Shown piece after piece: positions 34,166-41,807 of a DNA stretch of 64,000 bases. Origin of the DNA: Pontibacter oryzae. GTDB taxonomy: Bacteria; Bacteroidota; Bacteroidia; Cytophagales; Hymenobacteraceae. The stretch is from NCBI RefSeq assembly GCF_003576375.1, contig NZ_QWGE01000004.1, positions 124,001 to 188,000 on the forward strand, given 5' to 3'. Numbering within the stretch: the first letter of the stretch is position 1; each line of letters begins with the position of its first letter. The translations under genes and the position numbers were made by a program. Under the pieces are notes generated by a model. It was not told the origin of the DNA and searched no databases. It saw only the letters and a list, made by a program, of their open reading frames with translations.

Positions 34166-34765
34166 GTGAAACTGACAAAATCTTTTTATACCCGCCCGGA
34201 TGTGGTGCAACTGGCGCAGGAGCTGCTAGGCAAGTATGTTTATACCTGTGTGGATGGCATGCTTACCGGCGGGATGATTGTAGAAACGGAAGCTTACTCG
34301 GGCGAGAACGATAAAGCCTGCCATGCCCATTTGCAACGCCGCACACAACGCACCGAAATTATGTATGCCGAAGGCGGTGTAGCCTATGTATACTTGGTAT
34401 ACGGTATGCATCATCTATTCAATATTATCACAAACCAGCAAGGCAGTGCCGATGCAGTATTAGTTCGGGCCATAGAACCTGAGGTAGGCATAGAGGAAAT
34501 GCAGCTACGGCGCAACATGCAGCAGCTAAAGCCAAACCTTACCGCCGGGCCTGGGGTACTAAGCCAGGCATTGGGCATCAATAAAAAGCTATATGGTACC
34601 GACCTGACCGGAAGCACTATCTGGCTGGAAGACAAAAATGTGGTGCTACCTCCTGAAAGTATAGCCGCAGGCCCACGGATAGGTATAGATTATGCCGGCG
34701 AAGATGCCTTGCTGCCTTGGCGCTTCTGGGTGAAGGAAAGTAAATGGGTAAGCAGGAAGAGATAA
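34166..34765 (+). CDS. DNA-3-methyladenine glycosylase, AAG/MPG family
   Basis: 199 residues, full length for bacterial members. It excises alkylated purines by base flipping. Visible motifs are ELLGKYVYT, GMIVETEAYSGENDKACHA (with the catalytic Glu), RTEIMYAEGGVAYVYLVYGMHHLFNIIT (Tyr for base flipping), VLVRAIEP and NLTAGPGVLSQALGI. The start is GTG; the only nearby upstream ATG is out of frame. It diverges from the B12 riboswitch operon. Confidence 0.94.
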   Translation: MKLTKSFYTRPDVVQLAQELLGKYVYTCVDGMLTGGMIVETEAYSGENDKACHAHLQRRTQRTEIMYAEGGVAYVYLVYGMHHLFNIITNQQGSADAVLVRAIEPEVGIEEMQLRRNMQQLKPNLTAGPGVLSQALGINKKLYGTDLTGSTIWLEDKNVVLPPESIAAGPRIGIDYAGEDALLPWRFWVKESKWVSRKR

Positions 34766-34811
34766 GTATAACCAGCTAGCTAAGTATACAATGGCTAAAC
34801 TGGGCAGTAGC

Positions 34812-35297
34812 TTAAAGTTGCTTATGCATAATGGTGATTCCGGTTTTGCCTCCCATTTTGGTATAGATGCCCCAGCTTAAATCTTTGTAAAAACTGACAC
34901 GATCGGTGGCCACCAGGTATAGCTTTTTATAGCCTATTTGCCGGGCATGTTGCTCTAGAGCCTGCACCAGCTGCGGCCCTACACCCTGCCTTCGGAACCG
35001 CGGCGCTACGTACAGGGCGGCCAGCCAGGGTGTTAGGTCTGGTAATTCGCTTATGCCGTCATTTTCAATCAGTAATACAGAGCCGGCAGGTTTTTCGCCT
35101 TCAAGGGCTACTAACGTTAATGGGAAGTCCTTCTTTTCCAGGTGTTCCCGGAGCGGCTGCTTTACAACCTCAATGGTGTTGCCTGGCTTCTTCCACCACT
35201 GTTCGTAAATCCAGTTGGCTACCGTGTCGAAATGCTGCGGCACCTCATACAGTTGTTTTATTGCTATCTTATCCATACTTACTAAGCGTGTTGTCAT
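34812..35297 (-). CDS. GNAT-family N-acetyltransferase
   Basis: 161 residues. The acetyl-CoA binding motif is VAPRFRRQGVGPQLVQALEQHA, preceded by strand LAALYVA. The end FYKDLSWGIYTKMGG is typical of this fold. The acceptor is unknown. A second possible ATG lies seven codons in. The gene faces the DNA glycosylase convergently. Confidence 0.85.
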   Translation of the reverse strand: MTTRLVSMDKIAIKQLYEVPQHFDTVANWIYEQWWKKPGNTIEVVKQPLREHLEKKDFPLTLVALEGEKPAGSVLLIENDGISELPDLTPWLAALYVAPRFRRQGVGPQLVQALEQHARQIGYKKLYLVATDRVSFYKDLSWGIYTKMGGKTGITIMHKQL

Positions 35298-35412
35298 ACG
35301 GGTGCATGGTGTGGAACTAGCCTAAATAAACATTTAATATAAATTATATTTGATAAAGTATAAAAAGATTGGGCGTAAAATATGTGAGGATTGATGTGTG
35401 TTATGGTAACTG

Positions 35413-36552
35413 CTACTTCTTTACCGGAAATACAAGCTTTAATGCCCTTGGTGTGCGCTTAGCCCAAGCTGTTTCGGAGTGTTTGGCGTTTGGGTCTTTT
35501 ACGAAAACATAATCCTGACACTTGTTGCGGAGTGCCTGCAGCATTTCATCAATACCAGGTTGCAGCTGCGCTTCCAGTTCTATTCCGCCATTATCAATGT
35601 ATAAATACAGTTTCTTTCTTGGGCCCTTATATGACAGTACATCGTCTACGTAATCAATCTTCTGGATTTTAAAGGCCGGCGACATGCAAATAGCCTTTGA
35701 GAAAACTTCCGGGTGCTCCCAGGCCAGCATGAACGAAATGGTGCCACCTGCCGATGAACCTCCTGTTGCAGTATACTTGCTTTCTGGTTTTGTGCGGTAA
35801 GTTTTATCTATAAGTGGCTTTACAGTGTTCATTACAAAATCCATATAGGCGTTGCCTTTATCACCCGGAATATACTCCTGCATGCGGTCAGCGTTGTTAT
35901 AAATGCCCACAATAATGACAGGTTCCATCGCTCCAGCACGGATAAGGCTATCGGCAGTTTCATCTATGCGCCAGTCTAGACCAAAAGAGCTGGTAACCGG
36001 GTCGAAGATGTTCTGGCCATCATGCATATACAGGACTGGGTAGCGCCGTTTAGTATGTTGCTCGTAACCAGGCGGTAACCACACTATGAGGTCTCGGGCA
36101 GGTAAATTTTGGCCATTGCCTACGCTTCGGTGATATATTACGCTGCCTGTAATGCCGCCTTTAACGGGTATGGTCTCACCATTTCGCCAATAGCTTACCT
36201 GGTCTTGGCGTACCTGGTTCGTTGTAGCCTCGGCGCTAAAATTTGGTAGCGGCCTGCCAGTGCTGTCGGTAGCCTCTCGCTGCCAACTGCCCAATGTATA
36301 CTTATACTCCAGGTGAGCAGTGGACTGGACAGTAATTTGCTTTTGCCATTTATTTGGGCCGTTGCGCTCCATTTTTACTTTGTTCGGGCTCCAGTCGCCG
36401 AGCTGCGGAGCGTTACCTGTAATATAAACCTGCGCCGAATCGGGTAAATTAGGTGCATGAAGCTCAAAGCTGATATTTACTGTAGCAGTATGTTGGGCGA
36501 GGCAGGCCAGCGCGGGTGCTAGAAACAGCAGTAGCGAAAATAGAGTTCTCAT
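35413..36552 (-). CDS. secreted esterase with N-terminal starch-binding-like domain
   Basis: 379 residues with a signal peptide ending LACLAQ. Residues about 22-120 form a CBM20-like beta-sandwich (VNISFELHAPNLPDSAQVYITGNAPQLGDWSP; EYKYTLGSW). Residues about 130-379 are an esterase D-type alpha/beta hydrolase: DLIVWLPPGYEQ, YPVLYMHDGQNIFD, nucleophile Ser in GGSSAGG, and His in AKHSETAW. It probably releases acyl groups from carbohydrate or siderophore-like substrates in the periplasm. Confidence 0.87.
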   Translation of the reverse strand: MRTLFSLLLFLAPALACLAQHTATVNISFELHAPNLPDSAQVYITGNAPQLGDWSPNKVKMERNGPNKWQKQITVQSTAHLEYKYTLGSWQREATDSTGRPLPNFSAEATTNQVRQDQVSYWRNGETIPVKGGITGSVIYHRSVGNGQNLPARDLIVWLPPGYEQHTKRRYPVLYMHDGQNIFDPVTSSFGLDWRIDETADSLIRAGAMEPVIIVGIYNNADRMQEYIPGDKGNAYMDFVMNTVKPLIDKTYRTKPESKYTATGGSSAGGTISFMLAWEHPEVFSKAICMSPAFKIQKIDYVDDVLSYKGPRKKLYLYIDNGGIELEAQLQPGIDEMLQALRNKCQDYVFVKDPNAKHSETAWAKRTPRALKLVFPVKK

Positions 36553-36668
36553 AGTGGTAGCACAAAGTATGGTCAGGGCTCAAGTTAAGCAGAAATATAC
36601 AAACGCTTAACGCAAAACAGCCACAACACGAAGTGCCATGGCTGTTACTATACTTTTAGCTTGGAGGT

Positions 36669-36857
36669 TTAGCGATTGTGCTTTTTACTTTCCCTTTCCT
36701 GCTCGTTATCGGTGCGGCCTTGCGGCGTTTGCTTTCCCGTGAGCTTGGTACCAGTGGCGTCGCGCTCCAAGCTGTTAGATATGTCCTTGCTATTGCCTTT
36801 GTTTGTGTCGGTCAGCTCAGACGAATTCTTTTTATCTTGATCTTTCATTGTCTTCAT
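36669..36857 (-). CDS. small hydrophilic protein, unknown
   Basis: 62 residues, nearly all polar (DQDKKNSSELTDTNKGNSKD; GKQTPQGRTDNEQERESKK). It is predicted disordered. It lies 17 bases after the KGG-like gene on the same strand, so they are probably co-expressed. Such proteins are often stress-induced, but no family is recognised. Confidence 0.55.
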   Translation of the reverse strand: MKTMKDQDKKNSSELTDTNKGNSKDISNSLERDATGTKLTGKQTPQGRTDNEQERESKKHNR

Positions 36858-36874
36858 AGGTTAAGTTATAGTTG

Positions 36875-37126
36875 CTACTCATCAGTAGCGCTTTTGTTTG
36901 CTTTGCCCTCAGCCGGGACGCTTTGCCAGCCTTTGCCGCTCTCGTTCTTGTTCTGGGCGCTTGGCTTAGCTACTGATTTGGACTCGGTGTTCTGGGCTTG
37001 CGGAGTCGTGTTCCTCAGCGAGGCTTCCACAGCTAGGCGGCTACCTTTCTTGCCCGCCTCATAGGATTTTTCAGGGTTGCTTGCAAAACCATTAAACTCC
37101 CAGTTCTTGTTCTTTTCTCCTTTCAT
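36875..37126 (-). CDS. small KGG-motif-like stress protein
   Basis: 83 residues. The N-terminal segment WEFNGFASNPEKSYEAGKKGS resembles the KGG repeat of general stress proteins (GFAS..PEK...A.KGG), with the final GG changed to GS. The rest is low-complexity polar sequence (SKSVAKPSAQNKNESGKG). It is followed by another polar small gene, and a frameshifted small ORF lies just upstream. Confidence 0.6.
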   Translation of the reverse strand: MKGEKNKNWEFNGFASNPEKSYEAGKKGSRLAVEASLRNTTPQAQNTESKSVAKPSAQNKNESGKGWQSVPAEGKANKSATDE

Positions 37127-37208
37127 CTGCTTTCGTAGTTTTTAGGTGAAACAATCGGGCTTAACATTGAGGCCCGCTTATGGGTGTACGATAGCTGGTG
37201 ATTGATGT

Positions 37209-37378
37209 TCAGGTGATTGGTAAGCGTGTCTTCTTCTTGCCACGTTCAGGGACTTTATCTGTTGATGTGCTGCCAGCGCCATTGCTACGCACTACCAGTT
37301 TGCCGGATTTTAGGGTATGGGAGGCTTCGCTAATAACCTGCAGGGGGGCTGGCCGGTTTTATCCTTATCGTTTCTCAT
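37209..37378 (-). pseudogene. small ORF interrupted by a frameshift at a C6 run
   Basis: On the minus strand an ATG at 37378 opens MRNDKDKTGQPP and then meets a run of six C (37343-37348 as G on the plus strand). As written, the frame ends at a TAA ten codons later. With one extra C the frame continues as LQVISEASHTLKSGKL then VVRSNGAGSTSTDKVPERGK to TGA at 37209, about 56 residues of polar sequence resembling its small neighbours. It may be a broken gene, a phase-variable homopolymer switch or a sequencing error. Confidence 0.45.
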
Positions 37379-37393
37379 GGCTGCAAAAGGGGG

Positions 37394-38581
37394 CTAAGCC
37401 TTTTGGCAGATCAGCACAAGGGGTTTCTGGTGCATATCCGTGGTAAAGAACAGATATATATGGCCTCCCTCTTTAACGCCGGTTTTTTTGCGGATATCAG
37501 CCACAGACTCCGGAAAGTTACGCACCGTAATATTGGCTTTCTTAGCAGGCAGGTGGCGAAGCAGCTCTTTCTTGTTGTAGCGGCTCACCGCAAGGCATTT
37601 AAAGCTGCGCCCCGGAAAGCTTGGCAACAACTGGCCGGAAGTATAAAGGTGGCTGTTTGGGTGTAACTTGCCAAGTTGCAGCTGCTGCCCCAGGTAGCGG
37701 TAAGCGCCTGCCTTCAGTATGGCCGCGTTGGGCTCATAGATATACTCCAGCGGATCAGAGTAGTCTGGTTTTGCCTCCTCTTCCTGTTGGCGGCTAAAGG
37801 TAAGTTGCTGGTCTGTACTATTCGGCAGTAGGTTAACGGCAGTAACCGGCACAGCCTCCGGAGCCGGCGCCACAGGCTTTAGCAAGTACAACACCTCTTT
37901 CACCTCGTTTTGCAGCGCTACTACCCATACATGCACCACCTGCCCAAGCTCCTGAAGTGCCTGCTCAATATCTAGCATCGGAGAGGTTTTCAGCAAGACG
38001 GCATTAGCTTTCTGGAACAGCAAAGGCAGCAGGTGCAGCACATCGGGCTCACAGTCTTGCAGCAAGTGCAGCTTTTGGTCGTGGTTGCCGCGGCGGGCGG
38101 GGTCTAAGTATAAAATATCGGCTGTGCCTTCAAATGTCTCTAAAAAAATCTCGGCAGTGCTATGCATACTTTGGATGTTGGCGGCACCAAGCAGACCGAA
38201 GTTATGCATTGCTGTTTCCTGCAGCTCCGCGTTCTGTTCCACGTGTATCACCTGCTCAAATTGGCGGGCAAAGTATAAGCTATCCACCCCAAAACCTCCG
38301 GTCAGGTCTACCAGCAGTTTACCGCTCACCAGGCTGGCTTTGTAGGCGGCCGTAACCTCTGACGAGCTTTGCTCTACAGAAAGGGCCACTGGAAAAACCG
38401 CCTTTGGGTTTGCCACCCAGGTTGGCAACTTCAGCGCGGCTTTTTGCCGGGCTTTAATCTGTTGCACAAGCTCCTGCATAGGCAGTTGCGGGTAGCGCCT
38501 TGCTTGCAGCATCAGTCGGGCCACATCATGATGTTGGTGCTCAAGGATAAATTCCTGCTCTTGTGTAGTAAAATGGCGCAT
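37394..38581 (-). CDS. class I SAM-dependent methyltransferase with THUMP-like domain
   Basis: 395 residues. The Rossmann SAM-binding loop is LVDLTGGFGVDSLYFAR (about residues 90-106), followed by the acidic VIHVEQNAEL and the motif-IV-like ILYLDPARRG. The C-terminal part (about 310-395) is a THUMP-like domain (KKANITVRNFPESVADIRKKTGVKEGGHIYLFF). It probably modifies RNA, but the site is unknown. It lies upstream of several small polar genes on the same strand. Confidence 0.85.
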   Translation of the reverse strand: MRHFTTQEQEFILEHQHHDVARLMLQARRYPQLPMQELVQQIKARQKAALKLPTWVANPKAVFPVALSVEQSSSEVTAAYKASLVSGKLLVDLTGGFGVDSLYFARQFEQVIHVEQNAELQETAMHNFGLLGAANIQSMHSTAEIFLETFEGTADILYLDPARRGNHDQKLHLLQDCEPDVLHLLPLLFQKANAVLLKTSPMLDIEQALQELGQVVHVWVVALQNEVKEVLYLLKPVAPAPEAVPVTAVNLLPNSTDQQLTFSRQQEEEAKPDYSDPLEYIYEPNAAILKAGAYRYLGQQLQLGKLHPNSHLYTSGQLLPSFPGRSFKCLAVSRYNKKELLRHLPAKKANITVRNFPESVADIRKKTGVKEGGHIYLFFTTDMHQKPLVLICQKA

Positions 38582-38753
38582 AGCAACTGTAGAGGATAGC
38601 GTTGGGCAAAGATAATCATTTTAAAAAGAGCGAGTAAGTGTAGATATGTATGTATAAATATTTGTCTAATGTTATTTTTAAAAATTTAAACAAAAATTAT
38701 AATTGCCAGTTAATCAGTCATCTAGCATATTTTTAACATTAAATAATTTAGCT

Positions 38754-39446
38754 ATGAAAAATTGGATGAAAATCGCTTTACTGGCCGTACTGCCAACTAT
38801 GTTCCTTGCAAGTTGCGACGATGACGATGACATTGACCTGCGTGTTGATGAGGCTAACGTGATGGTAGTGCATGCGTCGCCAGATGCCCCGGCCGTGGAT
38901 CTGTATGTGGATGATGCGAAAGTGAACAGCGCTGCCCTGAACTACCCCAACAACACGGGCTATCTGGAAGTTGATGCCGGCGAGCGCAACTTTAAAGTAA
39001 CCGCTGCCGGCGCAGGGCTCAGCAGCCCGGTAATCGATGCCGATGTAACACTCGAGAAAGACAGAAGCTATACCGTTTTCGCGGCGGATATGCTAAGCAG
39101 TATCACCCCTGTGGTGCTGGAAGATGACTTAACCATACCTGCCAGTGGCAAAGCGCATATACGTGTGGTACACCTTTCGCCGGATGCGCCCAACGTTGAC
39201 GTAGTGGTCCAGAATGGCCCGGAGCTTTTCTCTGACCTTGAGTTTAAAGAAGCAACTGCCTTTACGCCTGTAGATGCCGGAACCTATACTATAGAAGTAC
39301 AACCCGTTGGTACGGATGTAGCCGCCATTACTGCTACCCTGACACTAGAGGCCGGCAAGATTTATACGGTATTTGCCAAAGGCTTCCTGAACCCACCATC
39401 CGGAAACTCTAATAGCTTGGATGCGGAAGTGATTGTAAATAAATAG
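38754..39446 (+). CDS. DUF4397 lipoprotein
   Basis: 230 residues from ATG 38754, which begins a lipoprotein signal ending FLASC (Cys about residue 21). The Cys is followed by a run of Asp (DDDDDIDLR), which may act as a surface-export tag in Bacteroidota. Two DUF4397 repeats follow: VMVVHASPDAPAVDLYVDD and IRVVHLSPDAPNVDVVVQNG. The function is unknown; the family is secreted and adhesin-like. The 170 bases before it are very A/T-rich. Confidence 0.88.
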   Translation: MKNWMKIALLAVLPTMFLASCDDDDDIDLRVDEANVMVVHASPDAPAVDLYVDDAKVNSAALNYPNNTGYLEVDAGERNFKVTAAGAGLSSPVIDADVTLEKDRSYTVFAADMLSSITPVVLEDDLTIPASGKAHIRVVHLSPDAPNVDVVVQNGPELFSDLEFKEATAFTPVDAGTYTIEVQPVGTDVAAITATLTLEAGKIYTVFAKGFLNPPSGNSNSLDAEVIVNK

Positions 39447-39470
39447 CTTTCTGCTCTCTATTGCTAAATG

Positions 39471-39499
39471 CAGCGCCTGTTAAACGTTAACAGGCGCTG
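39471..39499 (+). terminator. terminator after the DUF4397 gene
   Basis: CAGCGCCTGTTAA-ACG-TTAACAGGCGCTG, perfect 13-base arms, then TTATTTT. Confidence 0.88.
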
Positions 39500-39545
39500 T
39501 TATTTTAACAACTGGCCATGCCAGGCAGCCTAGCAACTAGTTTGT

Positions 39546-39577
39546 ATTGAAGAACTGCAACAAAATGCGTAAATTCG
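39546..39577 (+). promoter_or_regulatory. possible ahcY promoter
   Basis: TAAATTCG (39570-39577) matches TAnnTTTG at seven of eight positions and ATTG (39546-39549) lies 20 bases upstream. The leader before ahcY would be about 20 bases. Confidence 0.35.
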
Positions 39578-39602
39578 TGTTTTATTTGAAAAAACGAGAA
39601 AA

Positions 39603-40910
39603 ATGGTAGAGACATATCTAAAGTACAAAGTAAAAGATATTTCGCTGGCTGACTGGGGCCGCAAGGAGATTAGACTGGCTGAGGCCGAGATGCCAGGCTT
39701 GATGGCTATCCGTGAGGAGTTTGGCCCAAGCCAGCCGCTGAAAGGCGCGCGCATTGCAGGCTGCCTGCACATGACGATCCAAACAGCCGTGCTAATCGAA
39801 ACACTGGTTGCGCTGGGTGCTGAGGTTACCTGGTCATCGTGCAACATCTTCTCAACACAGGACCACGCCGCCGCCGCCATTGCTGCTGCCGGTATCTCGG
39901 TTTACGCCTGGAAAGGTATGACTGCCGAGGAGTTTGACTGGTGCATCGAGCAAACGCTTTTCTTCGGTGAAGATCGCCAGCCACTAAACATGATCCTGGA
40001 TGATGGCGGTGACCTGACAAACATGGTTCTAGACCAGTATCCGCAACTTGCCACAGGCATTAAAGGCCTTTCAGAGGAAACTACCACTGGTGTGCACCGC
40101 CTGTACGAGCGCATGAAAAATGGCACGCTTCCTATGCCAGCCATCAACGTAAACGACTCTGTAACCAAGTCTAAGTTCGATAACAAGTATGGTTGCAAAG
40201 AGTCTTTGGTAGATGCTATCCGCCGTGCCACTGACGTAATGATGGCCGGTAAAGTAGCCGTAGTAGCTGGTTATGGTGATGTTGGAAAAGGCTCTGCCGC
40301 TTCGCTGCGTGGTGCTGGTGCCCGCGTTATTGTAACCGAGATCGACCCAATTTGCGCCCTGCAGGCTGCTATGGATGGCTTTGCTGTGAAGAAAATGGTT
40401 GATGCCGTAAAAGAAGCTGACATTGTAGTAACAGCAACTGGTAACAAAGATATTATTGGTGAGCGCGAGTTCCGCCTGATGAAAGACAAAACCATCGTTT
40501 GTAACATCGGCCACTTCGATAACGAGATCGACATGGCGTGGCTCAACAAAACGTATGGCAACACAAAAGACGTTATCAAGCCGCAGGTAGACCTTTACAA
40601 CATCGAGGGCAACGATATCATTGTACTTGCTGAAGGCCGCCTGGTAAACCTTGGCTGTGCCACTGGTCACCCATCGTTTGTAATGTCTAACTCCTTCTCT
40701 AACCAAACGCTGGCCCAGTTGGAGCTTTGGACTAATGCAGGTGCTTACGAGAACAAAGTTTATACTTTACCAAAGCACCTGGATGAGAAAGTGGCCCGCC
40801 TGCACTTGGGTAAAATAAGCGCTGAGCTGGATGAGCTTACGCCAGAACAGGCAAGCTACATTGGCGTAGAGGTTGAAGGACCTTATAAGCCTGAGTATTA
40901 CAGATACTAA
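39603..40910 (+). CDS. ahcY: adenosylhomocysteinase
   Basis: 435 residues. It hydrolyses S-adenosylhomocysteine to homocysteine and adenosine, clearing the product of MetK-dependent methylation. Substrate motifs are [33 protein letters not shown] and [13 protein letters not shown]; the NAD loop is [17 protein letters not shown]; the C-terminal Lys-Tyr pair closes in [10 protein letters not shown]. The length matches the bacterial enzyme with its extra insertion. It is a single-gene unit with a strong terminator. Confidence 0.98.
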   Translation: MVETYLKYKVKDISLADWGRKEIRLAEAEMPGLMAIREEFGPSQPLKGARIAGCLHMTIQTAVLIETLVALGAEVTWSSCNIFSTQDHAAAAIAAAGISVYAWKGMTAEEFDWCIEQTLFFGEDRQPLNMILDDGGDLTNMVLDQYPQLATGIKGLSEETTTGVHRLYERMKNGTLPMPAINVNDSVTKSKFDNKYGCKESLVDAIRRATDVMMAGKVAVVAGYGDVGKGSAASLRGAGARVIVTEIDPICALQAAMDGFAVKKMVDAVKEADIVVTATGNKDIIGEREFRLMKDKTIVCNIGHFDNEIDMAWLNKTYGNTKDVIKPQVDLYNIEGNDIIVLAEGRLVNLGCATGHPSFVMSNSFSNQTLAQLELWTNAGAYENKVYTLPKHLDEKVARLHLGKISAELDELTPEQASYIGVEVEGPYKPEYYRY

Positions 40911-40931
40911 TCTGCGCAAAAATAAAGTATG

Positions 40932-40965
40932 AGAAGGGCCGATGCATTATAGCATCGGCCCTTCT
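40932..40965 (+). terminator. terminator after ahcY
   Basis: AGAAGGGCCGATGC-ATTATA-GCATCGGCCCTTCT followed by TTTTTG. AAAGTATG precedes it. Confidence 0.93.
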
Positions 40966-41028
40966 TTTTTGTTGGCAAAGCCAGTTCTGATAACTTTTAA
41001 TGTATAGTTTAAGCCATGTAACGCTGCG

Positions 41029-41778
41029 TCATATAATGTTGAATTTAGACATGAGTGCTTTCTTGTAAGACTTACCAATTGGCACATCGCCTTTAGAGAA
41101 AACGACAGAGTTCTCCTCCAATGCCTCAATTTTATCGAGGTTGGCTATGTAAGAGCGGTGTACGCGCACAAAGTTCTGCGAACGCAGCTTGTGTTCCATA
41201 TCCTTTAAGGTGGAGCTTACTAAATACTTTTGGTCGGCGGTTACGATAAACGAGTAGTTATCATAAGCCTCAACCCAAAGTATATCGTTGTAGTGCACTT
41301 TTATAATGCGGTGCTTTACCTTCACAAAGATATAGTCAGAGGTAAACTCCTGGTCTTTATGGTCGGGGAGGTGCGAGCCATTGGTGGGCAGGTCGCCTTT
41401 TCGGTTATTGTCGTGCTTGTAAAGCGCGATCTCGATGGCAGAGCGCAGGCTCTTTTCATCGAAAGGCTTTACCAAGAAGCCATCTGGTTGGGTTTTCTTG
41501 GCACGGTCAACGGTTGCGTGGTCAGCATAGGCTGTGAGGTAGATAAACGGTATCTTAAACTCCTGGCGGATGCGCGAGCCAATATCTACACCATCGGCAT
41601 CGCCTTTAAGGTTAATGTCCAGCAGTACCAGGTCAGGGTGCGTTTCCCGGATCATATCGATCGTATCTTCACCAGAATCTATGGCACACGTTTCATAACC
41701 TAATTCCTCCAGGCTTGCCGCAAGATCTTCCGCAATGATGACCTCATCTTCAGATATTAGGATTTTGGGTTTCGTCAT
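41029..41778 (-). CDS. LytTR-family response regulator
   Basis: 249 residues. The receiver domain has acidic pocket EDE (about 10-12), phosphoacceptor Asp54 in VLLDINLKG, Thr in LTAYAD and Lys in FLVKPFDEK. A short linker leads to a LytTR DNA-binding domain (about 145-249): YIFVKVKHRIIKVHYNDILWVEAYDNY and FVRVHRSYIANLDKIEAL. It follows the sensor kinase gene by 29 bases and is its likely partner. Target promoters are unknown. Confidence 0.93.
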   Translation of the reverse strand: MTKPKILISEDEVIIAEDLAASLEELGYETCAIDSGEDTIDMIRETHPDLVLLDINLKGDADGVDIGSRIRQEFKIPFIYLTAYADHATVDRAKKTQPDGFLVKPFDEKSLRSAIEIALYKHDNNRKGDLPTNGSHLPDHKDQEFTSDYIFVKVKHRIIKVHYNDILWVEAYDNYSFIVTADQKYLVSSTLKDMEHKLRSQNFVRVHRSYIANLDKIEALEENSVVFSKGDVPIGKSYKKALMSKFNII

Positions 41779-41807
41779 AGCATTAGGTACATACGTGAAA
41801 AATTTAA

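Noticed and set aside
40071..40706. 211-codon minus-strand frame inside ahcY
   Set aside because: Antisense to a clear ahcY; arises from strong codon bias.
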